The position numbers and the translations under genes are program-made. 64,000 bases of DNA from Imbricaverruca yamaguchii (Eukaryota > Arthropoda > Thecostraca > Neoverrucidae), in contig JAOTOL010001661.1 in assembly GCA_034440575.1 (NCBI GenBank), positions 4,394,001 through 4,458,000 on the forward strand. The letters run 5' to 3'. Position 1 is the stretch's first letter, and each line of letters begins with the position of its first letter. This document shows, one piece after another, positions 46,833 through 56,774 of the stretch. The notes under the pieces were generated by a model that did no database searches, had not been told where the DNA came from, and worked only from the letters and a program-made list of their open reading frames with translations.

Positions 46833-49800
46833 CTTCATGTCAGTATATCTTAATGTTATGAAGGTCTCGGAGTTGTGATGTCTGACAGGAACACCCCACA
46901 TCAATTGCAATTTATTCAGCATAATTATCCAACATCATAATTATTTTAAAAATATAAAATTTTGAACATTTTGTGGTAAGTGATGTCTATCCAAACATGA
47001 TGTTGCTAGTAATTAGGTGATAGTTGAGCTAAGCTGGTATACGGTGTCCCATTTGAATGCATAAATATCCGGAGATCATTTTAAATCCTGAATTTTAGAC
47101 TAGCATCAAGCTTATCAAACGTCACTTCTAAATGCTGCCTTTCGTGCCACATAATAAGCCCTATCGTTACGTTCATAACTGGAATTAATTTGCCACGTGA
47201 CCAATGAATACTTACTTTGGTCAGAGCACGGTATTAGTATCAAGAAGCGATAGTGTGCACTTTGATAAGCGTTGTTGAGGGTTAATTACGTCATGTTAGT
47301 ACTTCCCACAAGTTCATTAAAGACGATCTCTTTTCAGTTTTGTAAATTTGTTCTCCGGTCAATCCCCGGACTGTTCGGCCACTCCTGTCACGGGTCATTC
47401 TCGTGCCGGAAATCGGAGGGAGGGGCCTGGCCAACGACTCTCGACGAGCCGTCAAGTCGTCATTTTCCCTATACGTGCAAATGATGATTCGCCATATGGT
47501 GGAAGAACGTCATCACGTGCATGGAAGACAGTCGGCCGGCCGCCGCCGCGCCGGAGGTTACCAAGCAAAACACACCGGCCACAGCCGCGGCTCGAGGCGT
47601 CAGCTGCCGACGTCAGCGCGCGCCGGAGCCGACCGTCCGGCGACCGTTTCCGCTCCGATCCACTGGATCGTGACGGGACCCGGCAGGTCCGGACACGTGG
47701 GAGTAGCCGAAATTATGCTATTTGATAAAGTACTAAGCATGGGCCCGAAGTTAACTTAGTTACAATATAGGTTGTGGTTATAGGCCGTGGTGATATTGAT
47801 GGACGATCGCCAACAAGCTTACGTTTGCGAAGTGCTCCGTCCTACACGAATTGAGGTGGGGTAGTCGTTGTTGAGTGTCGCAATGCAACGCATTGTGGGG
47901 AGGGCTGGTGCGGCATTGCCAACGCGTGCATCTTGCGCTCGTGTTTGCTGCCTTGTCTGCATCAGACGAGCCACTACAGGTGCGCGGCCCACAGGCGCTA
48001 CGGCTTCTGTCAATGCTGGCCCGACGCATCGCAAAACACGCCGTCGTCGGAGACGCGTCCCGCAAACGCGACACATACCATCCGGTATGTCGGGCCAACG
48101 TCAACAGCGTGGGCTCCACCAGCGTGGCTTCTCTATCGTGGTGTACGCTGCGTCGAGCTCATGTTTGTGTGAAACTTTGGTCGGGTGTTCCACTATTTCG
48201 CCAGGCTCACGTCGCATGATAAAATGGGTGCCTTTTCTGTCCAGTCTGGCGTTTCGTGATCAAGTGTCCGTCGGTTCTCTTGGATCTGGTTAGTGTTCAC
48301 GCCTTGCAGCTAACGCCGGCCACCCTTGGTCTCTCTCACACGCGCTGGTTATGCTGTGGAAATGCGCTTCTGATAGGTGCTCTGGTATGTAGACGTTAAA
48401 ATGGCCACCCCCAGCATTTGTGTTCCAACATGCTCGAATCGAATAGCGTTAACAATGTGGAGCAAGCATACAAGGGTATCGCTGCATGCACCTTTAGATG
48501 GTCACGTATCCATCAAAAGTTGAATGTTCTCCCATCGATGTTAAATTTTGCCCTTCCAAATTTTTAGGTGAAAAAAACAAATTCAGGGCGCATCACTCTA
48601 CCCCACCCTTGCGCTCAATAGAATACCCTCGAGAAGTGCATGCAAGAGCTTCCTTCCAACAGGATTCGTTTAGCCTTTCTGTCCTGAAAATAACTCGACG
48701 CGCCCACCGGAATGTTCATCAGACCAGTTCATCAGGTGGGAGTCGGTCGGTCGGAGCGCGGATGGCATGCAAGTCTTGAGGGATTTCTTGATCGATTGTT
48801 GTCAGGTATGGGTCGGGTGACGCACAAGACATACCTCACCTTAGGTGGAGAACGCGCCGGAACAAGTGAGATTGGCATTTCATCACCTGCTATCGAGAAA
48901 CGCACGCTGCAGCACTTTCAAGCGTACTACAACGACTTCGCTTCGGCATACACCTGGGCTCTTCATAGCCACTGTCCAATGAGAGATAGGTGCTGTGATT
49001 CTTCACATTCCGTGGTCGTAACCATTGACGGCCTTTTTAGTATTGTGTATTTATTCCATTTAATTCCTTTGCTCTTATGCTTCGGTCAGGAGTGTCTGTC
49101 CGCGCATTTGTAGTCAGATTACAATTCAGTTGCTTTTAGTAGACCAATTTGGAGACGCCACTTCCCGCTGCTTTTCCAGACCAAGTTTTCGCTTCCAACC
49201 AAGTTCAATCAACCTCAAACTGATGGAGCCAGGCCATAGTGCTGGTGGCGATTTCAAAGAATGAGTATTGGCCGCCAGTGGGTATTGTGTGGAGTACAAA
49301 CACGAGCATAAGGCGCCGTTGAGGGAGTTGCGCCAGTGACAGAGTGTGAAGCGTGCCGCGCGCTCCAGGACTGCACGAACGTCACGGCGCACGTTTGACG
49401 AACATTGGACGAATGTCGGACGTCGGGATTCGGGAGCGCGCCGCAACTGTTGGCCCCGTTGGCAGTTCGTAGTGCGAATGGGGGTGTTGTGCACAATTTC
49501 GGCATCAGTTGTTCGGAGAACAAGTACCACGGACTTCGGCACCGTGGATTGTAATTTTGGACGAGGGCACCACGCCCGCCAGAGCAGCCACCATTCGGAA
49601 AAGGCAATTCAAACCTCCGTATATGTGTTCAGACAGCTCATTCGTTTTTGCCGAAATCGGTCTCATTCTTGCCGAATCTGGGAGACTCGGCCAGGTTCAC
49701 CCGCCCATGATATTGTCCGCGTATTTCACAACAGAATGCAGAGGAAGAACTGTCCTGAAATAGTTCCACAGTGGATAGCGGTTCCCGCTTTTTCACAACT

Positions 49801-50356
49801 ATTCTTCTCAGTTTACGACACACAACGTTCAGCGAAGCGTCTCATATAAGTCCGCCAGCCTCTAAAACGCTTTCTCCAAACAGAAGTCAAGCTACTTGTG
49901 GGAAAACTACACACAATTAGGCTGGCGAAACAAATTGAGATAACAGGTCTAATTCAGCTCCTTTTTGGCTTTAAAACCTGATATGTCCTCCCATCCTTTG
50001 ATGTGTCCAATTCGCTTTACCTTCTTCTTTTTCGTATTCTCTTCGTTAAATGTTCATGCATTTTTCACTACTTCATCCGTATCAACCCTGCTATACATAC
50101 CGCCATTCCGCATTGCTCACCTTGACTGTTTCCACTACCCTTTCCTCAATTTTACCTGGAATTCCATTCATGATCAAGACTCTTCTCCACCATGATCATT
50201 GACATTAGCTTTGCTTGAGGTAGATTGAAGAAGCTTGCTATGCAGATTATAGGCCACTGTGTGATGGTTTGTGAAGCTTATTTTGCATATATGCTCAGCA
50301 AATCGTATTTCAATGCACGCAATCTTAAAACTCATGTGTATGTGTGTGTATGTGTG
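46833..50356. other. no recognised gene
   Basis: A 3.5-kb stretch. GC-rich parts at 47,400-47,720 and 47,870-48,120 have overlapping open frames on both strands. A third, 49,120-49,850, has GTTCGTCCAATGTTCGTC-like words on the minus strand. None gave a recognisable domain. Confidence 0.4.
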
Positions 50357-50410
50357 ATTAGGGTTTTAGGGCGCATCGACCATGATAGATCATTTAGCGC
50401 CCATTTAGAA
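50357..50410 (-). mobile_element. short LINE-tail stem-loop fragment
   Basis: Plus-strand GGGTTTTAGGGCGCATCGAC, a loop, then GCGCCC. This is the reverse complement of the I-like LINE 3' end at 30,990-31,040. The GGGCGC/GCGCCC stem is intact. Confidence 0.7.
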
Positions 50411-50739
50411 GTCATGATATGTAAAGGAACATGATCGGAATTCAGGAAGTGCTCCTATCTCTTGTATTCTTCCTTATTTTTAGCGCAGCAAAAGCCAAAG
50501 CCTCATAGATAGGGAAAGCGTTATAGGGAAATATAGGGACCTGAACGTTTTACCGTTATAACTGTTATGCTATTGGATTGTGATGCATGTATATGCACGA
50601 CCTGCGGTTATTCATTACAGTTGTGTCTTCGACGGCGAACAAAAGGGCGCCGATGACGTGTTTTGACGTTAGCCATTTGCAAGTCGATCGCTGTCGTTGC
50701 CATGACAACTCCAAGTCCAGATGGTTGACCGGGTGGTGG
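50411..50739. other. spacer
   Basis: Nothing recognised. Confidence 0.5.
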
Positions 50740-51000
50740 GCATCGGTGGCCGGCAGACTGTCGGAGAGTCGGTGGCCGGTGGCCGGTTGGAGCGCGGGTG
50801 GCCGGTGGCCAGTTGGAGCGTCGGTACGCGGCGGAGGATTGGAGCGCGGGTGGCTGGCGGCAGGCTGGAGCGTCTGTGGCTGGCGGCAGGCTGGAGCGTC
50901 TGTGGCTGGCGGCCAGGCTGGAGCGTCTGTGGCCGGCGGCAGGCTGGAGCGTCTGTGGCTGGCGGCAGGCTGGAGCGTCTGTGGCCGGCGGCCGGTCAGA
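50740..51000. repeat. 26-bp minisatellite
   Basis: The core is GGCTGGCGGCAGGCTGGAGC then GTCTGT. About six good copies at 50,860-51,000 follow more degenerate GGCCGGTTGGAGCG units. One copy has an extra base. Frames are open on both strands for over 100 codons without meaning. Confidence 0.9.
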
Positions 51001-51845
51001 GCGTGGGCAGCCAGCAGAGCGCCACGTCTTGACGGTGTAGTCGATGCCTCGAAAACAGACCAAAACAAAACACCGAATTGTTCAATTGGCCAGGTGCTTA
51101 TCGAAGAAAATGCTAAATTGGAGTCACGTGACTGCTCATCATCATCATGTGTAGCCTTGTTTGATTTACTTCCTATGCTTCCGATACTGCCTTCCCAAGA
51201 CATTCAGTCAGATCTTACCCAGGTCTGATAGCACAGCGCCTTGTGGCTGCACTGACTGAACTGGGTAGTCACCATTCCCTAACTGGCTCAACACCAGTCC
51301 TGCATCCTTCTGAAACATCAAAGAAGATAGACTGCATACATGCGAATATCATTTTAGTGTATTTTGTCATCGAGACCAGCATCGGAAGAACCACGCTGTC
51401 GTAATTGTGGGTGTGCTTCAACAAATACACTACATACATTACCTTTCATTGCTGAGGTGGTGTCAAAGCTTCCAGGCGAGCAGCTTACCTACTATGACAT
51501 ATTTTGGATCGTATTATGTAAATGCTATGCAATGTTCGATTGGTGGCAAGCATGCGCATATTTTGGCCAGAAATGATAACGAACATCCTTCAGAATTATA
51601 GCAATACATTTTACTGCGCTCCCACATCGTTTTCGTCTCAATCAAAATACTCCATGTTCAAACGGCGGACTAGTGAACTCAGTTGCTATATCACCTAACT
51701 AAGCACAATATCTAACCATATAGATTACCATAGTGTAATTAAACAAGTGAAGCCATTCGAAAGTGTTTTCCAAGATATCTACGAAATGGTTAGTGGCCAT
51801 ATATTTGTAGTTGAGGTATCCTAATTACTGACATATCACCATAGG
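51001..51845. other. no recognised gene
   Basis: Mostly AT-rich, with a short ATCATCATC run at 51,136-51,148. Confidence 0.5.
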
Positions 51846-51849
51846 CGCT

Positions 51850-52552
51850 GGCGTCAGCACAATCTTCACCTTTTGCGCCGCCAGTACACACTCTGACGTC
51901 AGCGTGGTCTTCACCTTTTGCACCGACAGTGCTCGCTCTGACGTCAGCGTGGTCTTCACCTTTTGCACCGCCAGTGCTCGCTCTGACGTCAGCGTGGTCT
52001 TCACCTTTTGCACCGCCAGTGCTCGGTCTGACGTCAGCGTGGTCTTCACCTTTTGCACCGCCAGTGCTTGCTCTGACGTCAGCGTGGTCTTCACCTTTTG
52101 CACCGTCAGTAAACGCTCTGACGTCAGGGTGTTCTACGTACTTTTCTTTTCACCGCCATCTACTAGCTCTTTTGCCGTCATAACGCTCTGACGTCATGTT
52201 TTCACCTTTTGCACCGCCAGTGCTCGGTCTGACGTCAGCGTGGTCTTCACTCTTTGCACCGCCAGTGCACACTCTGACGTCAGGGTGGTCTTCACCTTTT
52301 GCACCGTCAGTAAACGCTCTGACGTCAGGGTGGTCTTCACCTTTTGCACCGCCAGTGCTCGGTCTGACGTCAGCGTGGTCTTCACTCTTTGCACCGCCAG
52401 TGCACACTCTGACGTCAGCGTGGTCTTCACCTTTTGCACCGCCAGTGCACACTCTGACGTCAGCGTGGTCTTCACCTTTTGCATCGCCAGTGCACACTCT
52501 GACGTCAGCGTGGTCTTCACTTTTTGCACCCCCAGTGCAAACTCTGACGTCA
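51850..52552 (-). repeat. 45-bp minisatellite carrying 15 TGACGTCA palindromes, derived from gypsy pol
   Basis: TGACGTCA begins at 51,894, 51,939, 51,984, 52,029, 52,074, 52,119, 52,189, 52,230, 52,275, 52,320, 52,365, 52,410, 52,455, 52,500 and 52,545. Spacing is exactly 45 within each block. Most are part of the perfect 10-bp palindrome CTGACGTCAG. On the minus strand the unit is 15 codons, reading VQKVKTTLTSECALA. That sequence matches the gypsy RT-RNase H connecting segment, and a gypsy RT remnant continues directly at 52,553 in the right order. TGACGTCA is the consensus CRE/ATF binding site; activity here is unknown. Confidence 0.92.
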
Positions 52553-53330
52553 GCGTCCGCGGTGTGCCCTTCCGGTAGCGGCCCGTACAGCGGCACCGGC
52601 ACGGCTAACCGTGTGCGGTAGCTGTCACTGACAACACATGACCGAGCCCAGAGGCCACTTTAGCTCCGGCACGTTCTCCGGCTCCGGCACCCACAGGCTT
52701 CAGCTCCAGCACGTTCTCCGACCCCGGCGCCTGGCGGACCGCCGCCGGCTTGCCTGGCGTCGGCCGCAAACCATCAGCGGACGTCTCTTCCAGCCCAGCA
52801 ATTTCACTTCAGTTAGTCCAAACTGACACTTCGATGAGCTTCGCGTCATTCGGTTCTCCGCCAGCCTGGTAAAAACAACGTCCGGTCATTTCGTCGGCGC
52901 TACCTCCGTGTATACTGCAGCCAACAAGTCATCCAGGTGCCTGGCTTCCACACCAGGCAGAATCCCGTCCATTACTGACTGGAAAATGGCCACCCAGCAG
53001 TGAGTGCCACGCGCCAGACGGCTCATCCTGTAAGCACCTCCGGACGTCGTTACTGCTGCCATGTCCTCGGGGGTCCCTTGAGAGCACTCTAAGTGCTGAT
53101 AGGCTCATGTTATGTCCATCCGGCAGAACTTCCGTGTTCTCATACTGGGGAACAAATATTCAGCCGAGGGCGTCGGATGGCGCGCCATCTCATGCTGATG
53201 ATCTACAGTGAGCCTGTAGCGGGAGCGCAGCTCAACCCAGTCACCCTTCGGAATAGCTACCAGAGGCGTTCGCCACCAAAAATAGTTCGCCCCCTGCAAC
53301 TTCTCTTCCACCCTTGCCTGCCCCACCTGT
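52553..53330 (-). pseudogene. Ty3/gypsy RT remnant feeding into the 45-bp array
   Basis: Minus strand, in order: WWRTPLVAIPKGD, YRLTVDH, RHPTPSAEYLFP and FCRMDIT (53,326-53,105); YRMSRLA; FQSVMDGILPGVEA (about 52,952-52,985); a LDDLL catalytic motif (about 52,925-52,940); SKCQFGLTEVKLLGW; ADGLRPT; PENVPELK; PLYG and RKGTP. These are the expected gypsy RT steps, spread over several frames with stops. A short tandem duplication of about 45 bp (GCTCC.GCACGTTCTCCG) lies at 52,669-52,732. Confidence 0.8.
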
Positions 53331-54589
53331 CCAACTCTCGGTAGGCTGTCAGTGCCTTTGTTCCGAAGTCCTCCTGGTCCTATTTATGATACTTCTTACC
53401 GAAAAGGTGGACTAATGAACTCAAACACGATATTATCCAATCAGACAAGAGAGCTAACGAAACATGTTCCTAACTGCTAGCATGGCTATTAATACTACTG
53501 TTGCTGCTACTGACCGATTCAGTTTCCAGGCAAAGGGCAGCGCAGCGGGGAGCGATTTATTTATAATTATAATTGACGTGCGGTGCAAATGCTTACACCA
53601 CCAATATATCGATGCACAACATGCATGCACAACACATTTTGTCCAACATATTCAGCTGACAGTACGGAATCAGTCGTGCCAATGGCGTTGAATGAGTGCT
53701 GTCGACAATGCTTCTGCCAGTTTGGTGGGGTGCAGACATTCAAACAGTTAATGGAGAAGGTTCGGGTGCTTGTCATCCAACGGTGAGCCAAGCGAAAGCG
53801 TTTCACACTTCTAATTGACAGGTATAAATTTACCAATCTTTGAGCACCAAAGCTGCTGCAGTCTAGCCGAATGTGACTTACGCTTAATGTGTTGTTGCAG
53901 GTTTGGCATTGCTGGCAGCGGTGTGGCGCCAGACACGTGACTGTTGCATGCTTTTCAGCAGACAGGGTAACAGATCGATACTAGGGCGTGACTCCGAGGG
54001 TCAATTTGTCTCTCGCCCAGGCGCGATGTTGGGCGTTAATGTCTCCGGTGAAGAGAACTGGTTGAACGACCTAGTAGATAAGGGCCGGTGAGCTTCTGCG
54101 GTGTGCAGTTCACAGCTGTTGATAAGGTGCAATGCGATGTGACAGTAGCTCAGTAATTTGCAATTTTGAGACCGACTGCTGCGCAACTGCCGCCACACAA
54201 TTTAGAGAAGAATTTAACTTAATTCGACGATTAGTAAGCCTGCCAGAGATTACGCGCGGCTGCGCCTCATGCTCGAACTGGTTTGTGGACGTTTTTAACG
54301 TGCCAAGTATACTCTGAAATACTATTTCAACTGTCAGAACCCTGAAAGTGTGCTTATTGTGGCGCGACTAGTAATGGTCTTTGTTGTAGAATTTCAGATT
54401 TTCCGACACTATGAACGTGAACGGAACGCCTCCGGCATTCTATTGAAGAAATGATCGTTACGAACCGTGGTAGTGCGTTGGTGCTTCTATGTTCAGATAT
54501 GTCAGAACGTTGGCAAGCTGGCAGTCGAGTCCGACAGAACAGGCTGCCGTGCTCTGATGACACAGGCCTTGGTTGTGATGGTTGGTTTT
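53331..54589. other. no recognised gene
   Basis: Frames under 90 codons. No transposon end or tandem repeat. Confidence 0.5.
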
Positions 54590-54735
54590 ACAATACGTCG
54601 ACCGTTGAGTCGTGTAGCGTAGCCAATCTCTCAGGCCGATTGGTCGCTGGCGAAGAGTTGCGACAGGTGAGACTCGAACCCACAACCTTTCGATCGCGAG
54701 ATGAGTAACTTACCCCTAGACTACAGCCCTTGGGG
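54590..54735 (-). mobile_element. tRNA-derived SINE (family 2)
   Basis: Minus strand: GGGCTGTAGTCTAGGGGTAA (box A-like), CTCGCGATC loop, GTGGGTTCGAGTCTCAC (well-paired T arm, box B), then a body with GCGACCAATCGGCCTGAGAG that matches the copies at 17,234 and 39,217. The acceptor stem does not pair, so this is not a functional tRNA gene. Confidence 0.72.
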
Positions 54736-54739
54736 AGGA

Positions 54740-55570
54740 CTGCGGATCGATGGGAGCGGTCTGCAGGTGAGATGGGTATGACCTGCGTGAAGGTGTCGGA
54801 TCATGTGTGTGTGTAGAAGATGGGCAGGTAGAGCAGGTTGCGTTAGGGATGGCCTGCGTGGACATGTCGGATCACGCGTGTGTGGGGGCTTGGCAGGAAG
54901 AGCAGGTTGTGGCGGGAGGGAACGGAACGGGTTACGGAAGCTGTGCACGTGCGCCCGGCGACTGTCCGCGTGGCGACAGTCGCCGGATTCTTGACGGATG
55001 TGCGGAACGTCGGCTTAGGTCGGCGGGAGACGAGTGGGGCAGTGTCAGGACCCGGGAGAGAAGGTGTCGGAACGGCGTCAGAAATGGCGGACTAGTCGCT
55101 GGATGCCGGGAGGAAGGGTGGCTACGGGACATGTCCAGACTGTGTGGGGAATGGGAGGCTGCAGAGACACAGCGTACGATGGGTGAGGGAGGATACCAGG
55201 TGCTGGAATGAGGTGGTGTGGGAGTGGTAGATGGAACGCGACGTGGTGGGTGCAGCCAAGGCTGCGCAGGGCTTGGGGCTGGGAGTGTGGCTGACCGTCG
55301 GGGGCCGGCAGCCAGGTTGGACGACAGGACGGTCGGGCCGATGGCCGGGGAGCGGCAGCACCGACCTGCCAGAAGTGTGGTTCTGATGGGGTGGACAGCC
55401 CAGCGTCGTGGGTGGCACCGGGTGGTGGAGGAGACCGGAGTAGACGGATCGTGCGGAGCGGAGGAGTGGGGCGCCATGTGAAGGCGACGACTCGTGTTCC
55501 CGCTCAAATTTCCATTCGGGACAATCTGAATTTGTGGTGGCAGGAGGCCGGTCGCGAGCTGCACATCACC
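54740..55570. other. G-rich stretch, no recognised gene
   Basis: A roughly 75-bp segment (CTGCGTG-x-TGTCGGATCA to GAGCAGGTTG) appears twice at 54,780-54,910. The remainder is G-rich on the plus strand and open on the minus strand for 244 codons as a result. No domain was found. Confidence 0.45.
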
Positions 55571-55574
55571 CTCG

Positions 55575-56007
55575 ACTGACGGGCTGCAGGACGGACTGAC
55601 GGGCTGCACATCACCCTCGACTGACGGGCTGCAGGACGGACTGACGGGCTGCACATCACCCCCCACCCACGGGCCTCAAGGGGAACGGGCCCCCCCCCCC
55701 CCCCACGGGACGGGCTGCAGGACGGACTGCACATCACCCTCGACTGACGGGCTGCAGGACGGACTGACGGGCTGCACATCACCCTCGACTGACGGGCTGA
55801 AGGACGACTAACGGGACCCCACCCCCCCCAAACGGGGGGCTGCAGGAGGAAACGGCACCCCCCCCCCCCCCACCCGGGCGGGGACGGACTGACGGGCTGC
55901 ACATCACCCTCGACTGACGGGCTGCAGGACGGACTGACGGGATGCACATCACCCTCGACTGACGGGCTGCAGGACGGACTGACGGGCTGCACATCACCCT
56001 CGACTGA
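55575..56007. repeat. 45-bp minisatellite with long C runs
   Basis: The core is CTGACGGGCTGCAGGACGGA followed by CTGACGGGCTGCACATCACC and CTCGA. It is interrupted by C runs of about 8 to 14 bases at 55,659-55,705, 55,818-55,830 and 55,858-55,872. Minus-strand frames read SPSVRPAARQSRVMC repeats. The C runs could form G-quadruplex or i-motif structures. Confidence 0.9.
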
Positions 56008-56597
56008 CGTGCGCCGTCGTGTGTGGAGTGTGACGTTGCGCACCGGCCGCGGCACGGTCATGCAACCTCACCGCATGCAACGACGGCAAAGTAGTGGCAG
56101 AGGCGCGTGGCGCCGCACCTCGCATGGCCTGCCGTGGATGTGTAGGTGAGCTGGGAGCTGGCCAGCGTCAAAGGCTGCAGCAGCACTGCTGTGAGCGGGC
56201 GCAGGTTGCCGACGGATGTGGCGCTGGTGTGCGCGGTCCCCTGGATTTTGGCTGACACCTTAACTAAGTTTGATTTTTTTTAGCTCGGGGACAAAGACCG
56301 GCTGGTGCTGAGAGTGTGGTGGACTGGGAAAGAGCAGTGCCGGTTGTTGAATGTGTTAGTGGGGAGTAGAGTTTGTGTGTCGGCGCTGTTCCGACTGCGG
56401 ATGGTGAAAGTACTCATATCACTAATGGTGATATGAGTACTTTGGTGTCTTGGAAAATGTAGATCCGGTCCCGTCCTGTCTGTCTCTCATTTGGAAAACC
56501 CGGATTAGCTGCACGGGTAGACCATGCGTTCGTTATTGGCCCCTGTCGCAGCCGCAAGGGCCGACGACAGATGGATCGTCAGCTATCCTCCGGGTGG
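56008..56597. other. spacer with a perfect 16-bp hairpin
   Basis: The only notable item is the hairpin at 56,407-56,443. Confidence 0.5.
56407..56443. other. perfect inverted repeat, 16-bp stem, 5-base loop
   Basis: AAAGTACTCATATCAC, loop TAATG, then its exact reverse complement. The stem is AT-rich and not followed by a T run. There is no neighbouring gene to assign it to. Confidence 0.9.
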
Positions 56598-56774
56598 GAC
56601 GGAGATGGCCGAGTGGCTAAGGTGTTGAGCTTCGGATCCCAAGGTCCCGAGATCAACACTCACACCATTCGAAACAATTCCCAATCCCGCAACTCTCCGA
56701 CGAAACAGCGTGGGTGGCGTCGATTAGCTGTGGTCGTGCATAAAGTGCGTCGTAAACCACCTAATAAGCTGTGA
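56598..56774 (+). mobile_element. tRNA-derived SINE (family 1)
   Basis: GATGGCCGAGTGGCTAAGG box A, then a diverged box B region, AATTCCCAATCCCGC, and an end of AAAGTGCGTCGTAAACCACC then TAATAAG. It matches the copies at 18,091 and 46,595 in opposite orientation. The AAAC tail is lost. Confidence 0.82.

Noticed and set aside
50565..51228. Overlapping 210-codon frames on both strands
   Set aside because: They are produced by the 26-bp minisatellite.
51850..52552. A CRISPR array
   Set aside because: The repeats are contiguous 45-bp units without unique spacers, and the setting is eukaryotic retroelement DNA.
54665..54735. A tRNA gene on the minus strand
   Set aside because: Only the T arm pairs well; the sequence continues into a SINE body shared with other copies.
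54932..55666. A 244-codon minus-strand ORF
   Set aside because: It runs through a 45-bp repeat and G-rich DNA; no domain, and the composition follows the repeat.
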